Of a DNA stretch of 64,000 nt, positions 25,945 through 34,235 are shown piece after piece. Within the stretch, counting starts at the first letter, position 1; every line of letters starts with the position of its first letter. Origin of the DNA: an uncultured Lachnospiraceae bacterium. GTDB lineage: Bacteria; Bacillota; Clostridia; Lachnospirales; Lachnospiraceae. A program made the translations under genes and the position numbers. Location of the stretch: assembly GCA_910586205.1 (NCBI GenBank), contig CAJUGD010000011.1, positions 1 to 64,000 of the forward strand. Direction: 5' to 3'. The notes below the pieces were generated by a model. The model was not told where the DNA came from. It searched no databases and saw nothing but the letters and a program-made list of their open reading frames with translations.

Positions 25945-26223
25945 TAACCTTATCATTCTTTTTATTGCTAAGACAGTCCATGCATCCGCATCTGTGCTGT
26001 CCCGGCTTTAGACGGCCCGTGAATCACCTTCGTACACCATTTTTTAATTTCTCATATACTATATACTCGCTGTTTTCAAGACACGCTCCAGCAAGACACA
26101 CTCTAGCTAACATTTCGTATACAAAAATCAAAAACATGGTGTATTCGTCACGTCCCCGCCGTATATACTGCCCTCAAATCATCCGCACCGCAGATACCTC
26201 TCACCAAATTTCCGGTGAATCCA

Positions 26224-26337
26224 TTACCTGCTCTCAGCGCCCTTCAAAGAGGAACCGCCAAAAGCATCTTGTACAGCCGGCCATGAACATGACTCTCTAT
26301 TAAATTTTCTCTTTTTATAATCTGTATTTCGCTGCAT
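26224..26337 (-). CDS. Possible 37-residue peptide gene
   Basis: A minus-strand frame with a strong ribosome site (AAAGGAGG, six bases before ATG 26337). About 60 bp upstream lies a promoter-like pair, TTTACG-17 bp-TATAGT. The product (MQRNTDYKKRKFNRES…) is basic at its N-terminus and has no recognised domain. Signals are better than expected by chance, but there is no supporting family, so it may be a leader peptide or a decayed gene. Confidence 0.35.
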   Translation of the reverse strand: MQRNTDYKKRKFNRESCSWPAVQDAFGGSSLKGAESR

Positions 26338-26673
26338 AGCCATCCTCCTTTCCGCGCACTTCGCTTTTTCATGATATTTCAAACTATACCATGAAATTCC
26401 ATATTCGTAAACCTTCCTGCCATTACAATATTCTTACTGTTTTCTTACAGTCTGCCATCCGCCGGATCCGGAACATCATTTATAATCCTGTCCTCCAAAA
26501 CAGTTTATGGGGATTTATCGGATATAGCTTTTTTGATTCTTATGGTATGTCTTCCCGTCTTATTCCTGCATATTTTTCCTGTTTTGACAAAAGTCCCTTT
26601 CTCTTATCTACGTGCATCATTGCTTCATCTTTCACAAAACACCCCTTTACCTTCGACAAAAAAGTTACCAAAC

Positions 26674-26687
26674 ATAACATAGGTTAT
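26674..26687. promoter_or_regulatory. Crp/Fnr-type operator of transporter 1
   Basis: ATAACATAGGTTAT is a dyad with perfect 5-bp arms around ATAG. It is centred 41.5 bp upstream of the start predicted from the -10 TACAAT at 26710-26715, the class II activator position. Related dyads sit at the same distance at 28400 and 35787. Confidence 0.7.
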
Positions 26688-26709
26688 ATCAATTTTTCTC
26701 ACTTTATGG

Positions 26710-26715
26710 TACAAT
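26710..26715 (+). promoter_or_regulatory. -10 box of transporter 1
   Basis: TACAAT, with only a weak -35 (TATCAA, 17 bp upstream). This fits a promoter that needs an activator bound at the dyad. Predicted start 26722. Confidence 0.6.
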
Positions 26716-26768
26716 TTCACCATAAGTTATATATTTAACAAACTCAAAGGGAAAGGGGTACTTTAGCA

Positions 26769-28244
26769 ATGGCTAGTACAGCAAACAAAAAAGAGCAAGC
26801 CACTCTGATTCACTCCGCTGTCGGTGTAGGTATCATGTTATTTTTCCGGTATCTGCCTATCAGTCTCCCGGAGGTTACTCCGGTCGGTATGGAAATCCTG
26901 GGTGTATTCCTGGGGACTTTATACCTGTGGACATTTGTAGACCCGATCTGGGGCAGCATTATGTCTATCTCCATGGTTGGTTTTTCCTCCTACAGCAGCA
27001 TGCCGGCTGTTATCGGCGAAGCTTTCGGCTCTCCGGTGGTCTGCCAGGTATTGTTTATGCAGATCATGTCCGGTGGTCTGGCCTACTACAAGATTACTGG
27101 CTATATGGGACGTTTCTTCCTTACCAGGAAGTTTACCAACGGCAAGCCCTGGCTGCTGATGGGCGTTATCTGTATGGGATGTTACTTTATTGCCGGTTTT
27201 GTTAACGCATTCACTCCTATTTTCGTTATGTGGCCCGTACTTTACGGCGTATTTGACGAGATTGGTTACAAAAAGGGCGATCCGTTCCCTAGAGTTGCCC
27301 TCACTTTAGTTGTGATTGCTTCCTTAATTGGTTTTCCTATGGCTCCTTTTGCTCAGAACGGCTTGGCGCTTCTCAGCAACTTTGAAAAAATCAGCGCCGA
27401 CATGCCCGGCGGACCTGTTGTGGTCAGCAGCGGCGGATATTTGCTGACTGCCATTATCCTGGGTATGATTCTTATCACAGCCGTTGTTTTATTTGCCAAA
27501 TTTGTCCTGCGTCCGGATGCTTCCAAACTGAAGGATTATGATGTAGAAAGCTTAAACCGCAATCCGCTTCCGCCTCTTTCCCTTAGCCAGAAGCTGTATA
27601 TCCTGGGCTTTGTACTGGTAATTTTGGGAATGATGATTCCTTCCCTGGTTCCTCACCTGCCATTCATGGGATATTTAAAGGGCTGCGTTTATGGTTTGGC
27701 TATGTTTATCGCTGCCTGTCTGGCTGCCATCCGCATTAAAGGCGAGCCGGTTCTGGATATCGGTAAGGTTTTGGCAACCAATAGCTGGGGCGCATACTTT
27801 ATCATTGTTGCTGCTATCCTTTTAGGCGGTGTTCTTACCAATGAAAGCACAGGAATTTCGGGATTTTTGAGAGTAGTCCTTACCCCGATCTTCCAGGGTA
27901 TGTCATCAACCGTATTCATTATCCTTTTGTTAGCGCTGGGAGGTATCCTTACCAACCTCTGCAACAGCTTGGTTATCGGTATGCTGCTGCAGCCCATTAT
28001 CATTACATACTGCACCCAGGCAGGGGCTGATCCCAGACCTATCGTAACCCTGATGATTCAGTTTGTACTGCTGTCAGCCTGCGTTACTCCTGCAGCTTCT
28101 CCCTTTGCGGCACTTCTGCACAGCAATAAGGAATGGGTTCCTACCAAGTACATATATTCCTACACTTTGCCTATGGTTCTCATTGAGCTGGTGCTGATGC
28201 TGATCGTCGGAATCCCGGTAGCTACGATCCTGTGCGGCGTCTGA
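26769..28244 (+). CDS. SLC13/DASS-like anion permease (transporter 1)
   Basis: A 491-residue membrane protein with about 11-12 hydrophobic helices and a duplicated architecture typical of the divalent-anion:sodium symporter/ArsB-NhaD-like permeases. Near the C-terminus the SACVTPAASPFAAL and LTNLCNSLVIGML segments resemble the substrate-loop regions of that group. It lies at the head of a block with an aryl-sulfate sulfotransferase and has a close homologue at 34236-35711. By context it may import sulfated or aromatic anions; that is inference. AAAGGGGTA precedes the ATG, and a hairpin terminator follows the gene. Confidence 0.78.
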   Translation: MASTANKKEQATLIHSAVGVGIMLFFRYLPISLPEVTPVGMEILGVFLGTLYLWTFVDPIWGSIMSISMVGFSSYSSMPAVIGEAFGSPVVCQVLFMQIMSGGLAYYKITGYMGRFFLTRKFTNGKPWLLMGVICMGCYFIAGFVNAFTPIFVMWPVLYGVFDEIGYKKGDPFPRVALTLVVIASLIGFPMAPFAQNGLALLSNFEKISADMPGGPVVVSSGGYLLTAIILGMILITAVVLFAKFVLRPDASKLKDYDVESLNRNPLPPLSLSQKLYILGFVLVILGMMIPSLVPHLPFMGYLKGCVYGLAMFIAACLAAIRIKGEPVLDIGKVLATNSWGAYFIIVAAILLGGVLTNESTGISGFLRVVLTPIFQGMSSTVFIILLLALGGILTNLCNSLVIGMLLQPIIITYCTQAGADPRPIVTLMIQFVLLSACVTPAASPFAALLHSNKEWVPTKYIYSYTLPMVLIELVLMLIVGIPVATILCGV

Positions 28245-28308
28245 TTCCACCCGTCTTCGTCAGTGCGGCACACTGCTGACATTCGTTGCAGGATGCATGA
28301 ATTTAAGT

Positions 28309-28345
28309 ATCCGGCAAAGCGCATTTCCAACGCGTTTTGCCGGAT
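28309..28345 (+). terminator. Terminator after transporter 1
   Basis: ATCCGGCAAA / TTTGCCGGAT, a 10-bp stem extended by GCG/CGC pairing, then TATTTG. It separates transporter 1 from the trxB transcription unit. Confidence 0.65.
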
Positions 28346-28399
28346 ATTTGTCAAATCAGACATACCAGAAAATATTTTTTGCACAAAACATGAATTTTC

Positions 28400-28413
28400 T
28401 TAACATTTTTTAT
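28400..28413. promoter_or_regulatory. Degenerate Crp/Fnr-type operator of trxB
   Basis: TTAACATTTTTTAT matches the dyad at 26674 at 10 of 14 positions. It is centred exactly 41.5 bp upstream of the start predicted from TATAAT at 28436-28441. The identical spacing at three promoters is the main support. Confidence 0.55.
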
Positions 28414-28435
28414 AGAATGTTTTGCCAAAAACAGT

Positions 28436-28441
28436 TATAAT
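28436..28441 (+). promoter_or_regulatory. -10 box of trxB
   Basis: TATAAT without a recognisable -35 at 17 bp, as expected for an activator-dependent promoter. Predicted start 28448, giving a 170-nt leader. Confidence 0.6.
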
Positions 28442-28479
28442 AATAGATAGTTGAGCACAAAAGTGCAAAACACTCCGCT

Positions 28480-28555
28480 GTCCGGACATGCCGGAGCCGA
28501 TATCGGTTTGAGACAAACGTCTTGCTGACATTTATCAAAGTGCAGATGTCCGGAC
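28480..28555 (+). ncRNA. Structured leader RNA upstream of trxB
   Basis: A 10-bp stem (GTCCGGACAT 28480-28489 with ATGTCCGGAC 28546-28555) encloses two smaller hairpins (CCGA/TCGG and AGAC/GTCT). The 5' strand can instead pair locally (TCCGG with CCGGA at 28491), giving mutually exclusive folds. No known riboswitch class was recognised. Confidence 0.4.
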
Positions 28556-28617
28556 CTTCAGCTCCATTTTTTAAGAAGGGGAAGCGGAATAAAACAAAAT
28601 GGAGGAGGTCGATTACA

Positions 28618-29538
28618 ATGGCACAATACGATCTGATCATCATCGGAGCCGGTCCGGCCGGCATGACTGCCGCAATCTATGGAGCGCGGGCAGACATGAA
28701 TGTCCTGATGCTGGATAAGCTGGCACCCGGCGGACAGATCATCAACACAAATGAAATTCAGAACTACACAGGTGTAGGCACCATTAACGGCGCTGAACTT
28801 GCTTATCAGATGTTTGAGCATACCCAGCAGTTTGACACCATTACTTTTGACTATGCCACAGTCAAAGAGGTCGTAGATAATGGAAAAGAAAAATTGGTGC
28901 GCTGCGAGGAGGACGATAAGGAATTTACTGCCAGCTCCGTCATTCTTGCCACCGGTACCCGTCCCAGATGCCTTCACGTCACAGGAGAAGACAAGTTCCG
29001 AGGCAATGGTATCAGTTGGTGCGCCATTTGCGACGGAGCCCAATATCGAGATAAGGATGTGGTAGTCATCGGCGGCGGCAACTCTGCCGTAGAAGAATCT
29101 ATCTTCCTGGCTGGTATTGTCAAGTCCCTGACCATTGTCACTATGTTTGATCTGACTGCTGATCCCATTGCCTGTGACAAGCTGCGGGCCATGGACAAGG
29201 TAAGTATTTATCCTTACCAGGATATTCTGGAATTTGTAGGCGACACCAGTCTGGAAGGAGTCCGTTTCCGTTCCACCAAGACTGGAGAGGAAAAGACAGT
29301 AAGCTGTGACGGTGTATTTGAATACATCGGCCTGACTCCCACCACAGAATGTTTTAAGGATTTAGGCGTATTAAACCAGATGGGCTATGTAGAAGTTAAT
29401 GACCGTATGGTCTCTAAGGTTCCCGGTATCTTTGGCGCTGGCGACTGCGTTACCAAGAATCTCCGTCAGGTGATTACCGCCTGTGCAGACGGAGCGATTG
29501 CCGCTCAGGAAGCATCTCACTATGTAAAGAATCTCTAG
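28618..29538 (+). CDS. trxB: Thioredoxin reductase-like flavoprotein lacking the NADPH HRRxxxR motif
   Basis: A 306-residue flavoprotein. The FAD motif GAGPAG is at residues 10-15, the redox pair C135/C138 lies in CAICDG, and a second nucleotide-type motif GGGNSAVEE is at 152-160. The position that normally holds HRRxxxR for NADPH reads MFDLTAD (176-182), so NADPH use is doubtful. Ferredoxin-dependent clostridial thioredoxin reductases show such losses. The start at 28618 has GGAGGAGG upstream; the open frame reaching back to 28522 runs through the leader structure. Thioredoxin follows 183 bp downstream. Confidence 0.88.
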   Translation: MAQYDLIIIGAGPAGMTAAIYGARADMNVLMLDKLAPGGQIINTNEIQNYTGVGTINGAELAYQMFEHTQQFDTITFDYATVKEVVDNGKEKLVRCEEDDKEFTASSVILATGTRPRCLHVTGEDKFRGNGISWCAICDGAQYRDKDVVVIGGGNSAVEESIFLAGIVKSLTIVTMFDLTADPIACDKLRAMDKVSIYPYQDILEFVGDTSLEGVRFRSTKTGEEKTVSCDGVFEYIGLTPTTECFKDLGVLNQMGYVEVNDRMVSKVPGIFGAGDCVTKNLRQVITACADGAIAAQEASHYVKNL

Positions 29539-29625
29539 ACCGTTTTGTCATAATCATAAGAGCTGAAATTTGTTGCAGCTACTGCTCAGATTTTCCAGGT
29601 AATTATTTATTATGAGCATCAGGAG

Positions 29626-29694
29626 CTGTCATGGAAAAGCATTTCGTTTAACCCCGGTGGTATTTCTTAAGGAGTTTTACATTTCCCATGACAG
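29626..29694 (+). repeat. Inverted repeat in the trxB-trx gap
   Basis: CTGTCATGG (29626-29634) and CCATGACAG (29686-29694) are perfectly complementary and frame about 50 nt just before the thioredoxin ribosome site. It could be an RNA-processing or translation-control element. Confidence 0.4.
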
Positions 29695-29721
29695 ATCCCT
29701 AATATTAAAAGGAGGTACAAC

Positions 29722-30033
29722 ATGTTAAAAGAAGTAAACAGTACAGAATTCAAAGACTTAGCCGGCAAAGGGCTGGTACTCGCCGACTTCTTCTCCACTA
29801 CCTGCGGTCCCTGCAAGATGCTGGGCTTTGTCTTAAAGGATGTGGAAAAGGAATTCGGCGATGATCTCACCATCTTAAAGGTAGATTTTGACCAGAACAA
29901 AGAGCTGACCGCAGAGTACGGCGTGGCCGGTTATCCCACCTTGATTCTTTTAAAGGACGGGACTGAGGTAAAGCGTCTCCAGGGTCTGCAGCAGAAGCCG
30001 GTTATTGTCAAAATGGTTAAAGAAAATATCTAA
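29722..30033 (+). CDS. Thioredoxin
   Basis: A 103-residue cytoplasmic thioredoxin with active site C28-G-P-C31 and the cis-proline at P72 (AGYPTL). The residue before the first cysteine is Thr (TTCGPC) instead of the usual Trp, which may tune partner choice. There is no signal peptide. It lies between the reductase and the sulfotransferase, 92 bp before the latter, in one transcription unit. This suggests a dedicated reductant for that enzyme or its reaction. AAAGGAGG precedes the ATG. Confidence 0.92.
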   Translation: MLKEVNSTEFKDLAGKGLVLADFFSTTCGPCKMLGFVLKDVEKEFGDDLTILKVDFDQNKELTAEYGVAGYPTLILLKDGTEVKRLQGLQQKPVIVKMVKENI

Positions 30034-30124
30034 ATTTTGTTGACTTTACATAACCCTGTACAGCAGTCTGAATGTTCTCACTGCTATGTCAAAAAATTAT
30101 TATGTATATGGAGGAAAACAACCC

Positions 30125-32002
30125 ATGAGTGTTAAATATATCTTAGAAAAGCATCTGATTGACCGTCAGGCAGAAGCTGAGGAATCCATGCTAAAGGAAT
30201 TTGAGGCTGGCAATTTTACCATTCAAAATCCGTTGGTAAAATACAACCTGTATGAAGTCAGCCCCTTAAGCGCTGTGGTCTGCTTTGAAACCAAGAGCGA
30301 GACCCCTGTGACGATTACCGTACTGGGCAAGACCAAAGAGGCCAACATCAGCCACACCTTCCCCAAGGCAAAAAAGCATGTGCTTCCGGTTGTTGGACTG
30401 TACTCCAACTATGCCAATCAGGTAGAGATCCGCGCTTACCGAGGTGAGTCCAATGTGATTACCATCGACGTGCCGGATGTTTACAATGGTGAGAATCCTA
30501 TTTACCATATGCACACCACACCGGAATATCTTCAGGACAATGTGATCATGGTATCTCCGGCTGGCCTGCAGCTCTCCTCTGCCTTTGACTATGCCGGGGA
30601 TGCTCGCTGGCACATGAACGTAGCTTGTGTATTTGATATCAAGCGTCTGAAAAACGGCAACCTGATCATGGGTACCCATCGTCTTCTGAAGATGCCCTAC
30701 TATATGTCCGGTCTTTATGAGATCAGCCCCTGCGGCAAGGTTTACAAAGAGTTCCGTCTGCCTGGCGGCTACCATCACGACGAATTTGAGATGGAAGACG
30801 GCAATCTGCTGGTGCTGACTGAAGACTTAGAGAGCGATACTGTAGAAGATATGTGCGTTCTGATTGACCGCAATACCGGCGAAATTTTAAAGACTTGGGA
30901 TTACAAAAAGTTCCTCAATCCTGAGACTGTGAGCCATTCCGGAAGCTGGTCTGAGGAAGACTGGTTCCATAACAACGCAGTATGGTATGACAAAAACAGC
31001 AACTCCCTAACCTTCTCCGGCCGTCATATCGATTCTATGGTGAATATTGATTTTGACAGTGGAGAGCTGAACTGGATCATCGGCGATCCGGCTGGCTGGC
31101 CGCAGGATATGGTAGACAAATACTTCTTCAAGCCCATTGGCAGCAACTTCGGCTGGCAGTATGAACAGCATGCCAATGTGATCACCCCTAATGGTGATGT
31201 AATGTGCTTTGACAACCATCACTATGGCTGCAAGCAGGTAGATCGGGATACCAAGAACCTGGCTGCCAAGGATAACTACTCCAGAGGCGTTCGTTACCGC
31301 ATCAACACCGAGGACATGACTATTGAGCAGGTATGGGAATATGGAAAAGACCGGGGCGCTGAATTCTTCTCTCCCTACATCTGTAATGTAGAGTACTACA
31401 ATGAAGGTCATTACATGATTCACTCCGGCGGTATTGCTTATGACAAGGACGGCGCTCCTTCCGAGGCTTTAGGCGCATTTGTCAAGGATGTGGGCGGTAC
31501 CTGCCGCAGCATTACTGTTGAAGTTTGTGACGGCAAGGTTATGCTGGATCTGGAAGTTCCCGGCAACTACTACCGGGCTGAAAAGCTGAAACTGTACAGC
31601 GATGGCATCAACTTAGAGCTGGGCAAGGGACAGGTTCTTGGAAAGATGGGACATACCAAGGAATTTGATACAGATATCCCAATGGAAAATTCCGGAGAAA
31701 TGCTTCCGGAAAGCTGCAATGCCAGAATCGAAGAAGAAATCGACCGTTTCACCTTCTTCTCCCGCTTTGAGAAGGGTCAGATGGTTATGATGCTTTTAGA
31801 GCAGGGCGACGAAGTTCACAGATATTACATCTCTACTACTGCTGTCTCCTATTTGGCTATGTGCTGCGGCACCTTCTTAGATTCCGACGAACGTAACACC
31901 AGAACCAGCGTCAACAAAGCTGGCTTAAAGGGTGTGTATGATGTGAGAGTTATTGTGGATGACAAGAAATATGAGACTGGTGTGAAGATCACCTGCGAAT
32001 AA
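30125..32002 (+). CDS. Aryl-sulfate sulfotransferase, leaderless (copy 1)
   Basis: A 625-residue enzyme of the PAPS-independent AssT family, which moves a sulfate group between phenols through a sulfo-histidine. Residues aligning with the E. coli AssT site (His252, His356, Arg374, His436) are H217/H218 in GGYHHDEF, H282 in WFHNNAV, R300 in SGRHIDS and H349 in EQHANVI. A beta-propeller-like repeat pattern follows. There is no signal peptide, unlike periplasmic AssT. The start is placed at 30125 (GGAGG ten bases upstream) because the second copy aligns from there. It is the last gene of the trxB-trx unit. Confidence 0.88.
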   Translation: MSVKYILEKHLIDRQAEAEESMLKEFEAGNFTIQNPLVKYNLYEVSPLSAVVCFETKSETPVTITVLGKTKEANISHTFPKAKKHVLPVVGLYSNYANQVEIRAYRGESNVITIDVPDVYNGENPIYHMHTTPEYLQDNVIMVSPAGLQLSSAFDYAGDARWHMNVACVFDIKRLKNGNLIMGTHRLLKMPYYMSGLYEISPCGKVYKEFRLPGGYHHDEFEMEDGNLLVLTEDLESDTVEDMCVLIDRNTGEILKTWDYKKFLNPETVSHSGSWSEEDWFHNNAVWYDKNSNSLTFSGRHIDSMVNIDFDSGELNWIIGDPAGWPQDMVDKYFFKPIGSNFGWQYEQHANVITPNGDVMCFDNHHYGCKQVDRDTKNLAAKDNYSRGVRYRINTEDMTIEQVWEYGKDRGAEFFSPYICNVEYYNEGHYMIHSGGIAYDKDGAPSEALGAFVKDVGGTCRSITVEVCDGKVMLDLEVPGNYYRAEKLKLYSDGINLELGKGQVLGKMGHTKEFDTDIPMENSGEMLPESCNARIEEEIDRFTFFSRFEKGQMVMMLLEQGDEVHRYYISTTAVSYLAMCCGTFLDSDERNTRTSVNKAGLKGVYDVRVIVDDKKYETGVKITCE

Positions 32003-32038
32003 TTGATAATCTTTTTCCCATAATAATGATATAGGGAG

Positions 32039-32072
32039 CAGTGGCCTGTCGGAGAGATCCGGCAGGTCACTG
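32039..32072 (+). terminator. Terminator after sulfotransferase copy 1
   Basis: CAGTGGCCTG / CAGGTCACTG stem (one G-U pair) followed by TTTCTGTCGTTTT. Confidence 0.6.
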
Positions 32073-32190
32073 TTTCTGTCGTTTTCCATCCTTTTCCATC
32101 CTTTTCTATCTTATGATATCGGGGTCAAAAGGTCTTCTCAAAAACATTCAAAATCTGCCCTGATCGGGCTGCTGTCTTATTATAAAAAAC

Positions 32191-32237
32191 AAAGTGTACA
32201 GGCTTCTGAAAGCTATATTTTTCAGCCTGCACACTTT
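32191..32237. terminator. Bidirectional terminator between the facing sulfotransferase genes
   Basis: AAAGTGTACAGGCT pairs with AGCCTGCACACTTT with one mismatch, extended inward by CTGAAA/TTTCAG. T-runs flank both sides, serving both convergent genes. A GGGGTCAAAAGG repeat fragment lies nearby at 32118. Confidence 0.65.
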
Positions 32238-32323
32238 ATTTATCTGTTCTTAAAAGCTGCTCATATCATTATTAATCCCTATATATCATCAAACCTTTTA
32301 TCCTGCATATACCCTTTAAAGCA

Positions 32324-34192
32324 TTAGCAATGAATCTTAATTCCTGTGTCGAACTTCTCGTCATCTACAATCACACGCACATCATAGTCCCCGGAAAGTC
32401 CTGCCTTGTTGACGCTCAGCATAATAGCGCGCCCATCCTTGTTGATAAAGGTGCCGCAGCAAAGAGCCTCAAACTTATTGGCTGCCGTGGAAATATAATA
32501 GCGGTGCTTCTCATCTCCCTGCTCAAGCATCAGCATTACCAGCTGGCCCTTCTCAAAGACTGCCTTATAGGTGAAACGATCATCTTCCTCAATCAGCTCT
32601 GAACCATACTTCTCTGGAATCAGAACCCCTGAAGACTCCAATGGGATATCTGTATCAAACTCCTTGGTTACTCCCATGGATCCTAAGAAGCATCCCTTAC
32701 CCATGGAAAGATTATCCTGGTCATGATACAGACGAAGCTTCTCTGCCCGGTAGAAGTTCCCTTCCACCTCCAGCTCCATCATCACCTGGTTATCCAATAT
32801 CTCCACCGTAATACTCCTGGTAGACACATCCGGGTTATCCTGCATCAATGCAGCAAACTGCTCAGAAGCCTCTCCCTTATAATACTGAACACCGCCGGAA
32901 TGAACCATATAGTGACCTTCCTCATAGTATTCCACATTACAAATATAGGAGGAGAAAAATTCCTGGCCTCTCTCTTTACCATATTGCCATACCTGACGAA
33001 TGGTCATATCGTCCGTATTGATCTTATAGCGGACGCCACGAGAGAAATTATCTTTATTCAGACGGTACTGATCCTTAATCTTGGAACGGAAATGTCCGTT
33101 GTCAAAGCACATCACATCACCGTCCGGAGTAATCACATTTGCGTGCTGCTCATACTGCCAGTCAAACTCCCCATCTCCCACCGGAGTGAAGAAATACTTC
33201 TGGTACTTCTCCGGCCATCCTGTCGGATCGCCAATAATCCAATTCAGCTCACCGCTGTCATAATCAATATTCACCATAGAGTCAATATGGCGCCCGGAGA
33301 ATGTCAGAGAATTGGTATTCTTGTCATACCACACCGCATTGTTGTGGAACCAGTCATGGGCAGACCAGCTTCCCGATTTGCTGCATCCCGGATCCAAAAA
33401 CTTCTTATAATCCCAGGTCTTTAAGATCTCACCTGTATTCCGATCTACCAGAACGCACATATCCTCCACTGTATCACTTCTCAGATCCTCAGTCAAAACC
33501 AGCAGATTGCCGTCCTCCATCTCAAACTGATCATGGTGATAGCCGCCGGGGATTCCGAATTCTTTATAGATCTTACCTGTCATACTCATCTCATAAATTC
33601 CTGACATGTAGTAAGGAATCTGCAGCAGACGGTCCGTACCCACGCAAATATTGCCGTTCTTCAAGCGCTTTAAGTCAAATACCACCGGAATATTCAGATA
33701 CCAGCGGATCTCGCCCTGATAATCAAATCCAGTAGCCAACTGGGTCAGAGCCGGTGTGATAATGATAATCTGATCCCGCAGATAGCCGGCTGTAGTGTTC
33801 ATATGTACCAGCTTCGGCACATCCTTTCCTAAAGGCTCTGTCTTGATGTGGATGGTTTTCTTATAGCCCCGGTACAGCTCAATCTCAACCGTATTGTCAA
33901 AATCCGCATACAAGCCCAAAACCGGCAGGATATGGGTCTTTGCCCGGGGGAAAGTATGACTTATATTCCCCTGAGGCTGCTCTTTGCCCAGAACTGTCAC
34001 AGTCACAGCAGTCTCCTGCTCAGTCTTAAAAAGCACCACTGCAGCCAGCGGATTGATCAGATAAGGATTATACTTTACAAGAGGCTCCTCGATAGTATAA
34101 TTACCAGCTTCAAACTCAGCCAGCATGGCTTCCTCCGCCTCTGCCTGACGGGTCAGAATTGAGGGTAGAAATGAATACTTGATGGATTCCAT
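32324..34192 (-). CDS. Aryl-sulfate sulfotransferase, leaderless (copy 2)
   Basis: A 622-residue paralogue of the copy at 30125, strongly similar along its length. The same catalytic set is present: H219/H220 (GGYHHDQF), H283 (WFHNNAV), R301 (SGRHIDS) and H350 (EQHANVI). No signal peptide. It converges on copy 1, and 43 bp upstream lies transporter 2, forming a transporter-sulfotransferase operon read leftward. The two copies differ most in the N-terminal 60 and residues 100-130, which may reflect different acceptor or donor phenols. GGAGGAG precedes the ATG. Confidence 0.88.
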   Translation of the reverse strand: MESIKYSFLPSILTRQAEAEEAMLAEFEAGNYTIEEPLVKYNPYLINPLAAVVLFKTEQETAVTVTVLGKEQPQGNISHTFPRAKTHILPVLGLYADFDNTVEIELYRGYKKTIHIKTEPLGKDVPKLVHMNTTAGYLRDQIIIITPALTQLATGFDYQGEIRWYLNIPVVFDLKRLKNGNICVGTDRLLQIPYYMSGIYEMSMTGKIYKEFGIPGGYHHDQFEMEDGNLLVLTEDLRSDTVEDMCVLVDRNTGEILKTWDYKKFLDPGCSKSGSWSAHDWFHNNAVWYDKNTNSLTFSGRHIDSMVNIDYDSGELNWIIGDPTGWPEKYQKYFFTPVGDGEFDWQYEQHANVITPDGDVMCFDNGHFRSKIKDQYRLNKDNFSRGVRYKINTDDMTIRQVWQYGKERGQEFFSSYICNVEYYEEGHYMVHSGGVQYYKGEASEQFAALMQDNPDVSTRSITVEILDNQVMMELEVEGNFYRAEKLRLYHDQDNLSMGKGCFLGSMGVTKEFDTDIPLESSGVLIPEKYGSELIEEDDRFTYKAVFEKGQLVMLMLEQGDEKHRYYISTAANKFEALCCGTFINKDGRAIMLSVNKAGLSGDYDVRVIVDDEKFDTGIKIHC

Positions 34193-34235
34193 AAAAAACT
34201 CCTCCTTCTAAAAATACAAAAAATATTATAGTTAC

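Larger units (their letters stand above)
25619..26768. other. Long intergenic region (1.15 kb)
   Basis: No normal-sized gene is convincing here on either strand. Visible elements are a GGTCAAA/TTTGACC repeat at 25745-25770, a leftward hairpin at 25902-25944, fragments of the dispersed GACACGCTC repeat at 26079-26105, a possible 37-codon minus-strand gene at 26224-26337, and the regulated promoter of transporter 1 at the right end. Confidence 0.5.

Noticed and set aside
25965..26738. Two plus-strand frames of 112 and 115 codons in the long intergenic region
   Set aside because: Poor codon content, no ribosome sites, no domain; they overlap repeat fragments and the better-supported small minus-strand frame.
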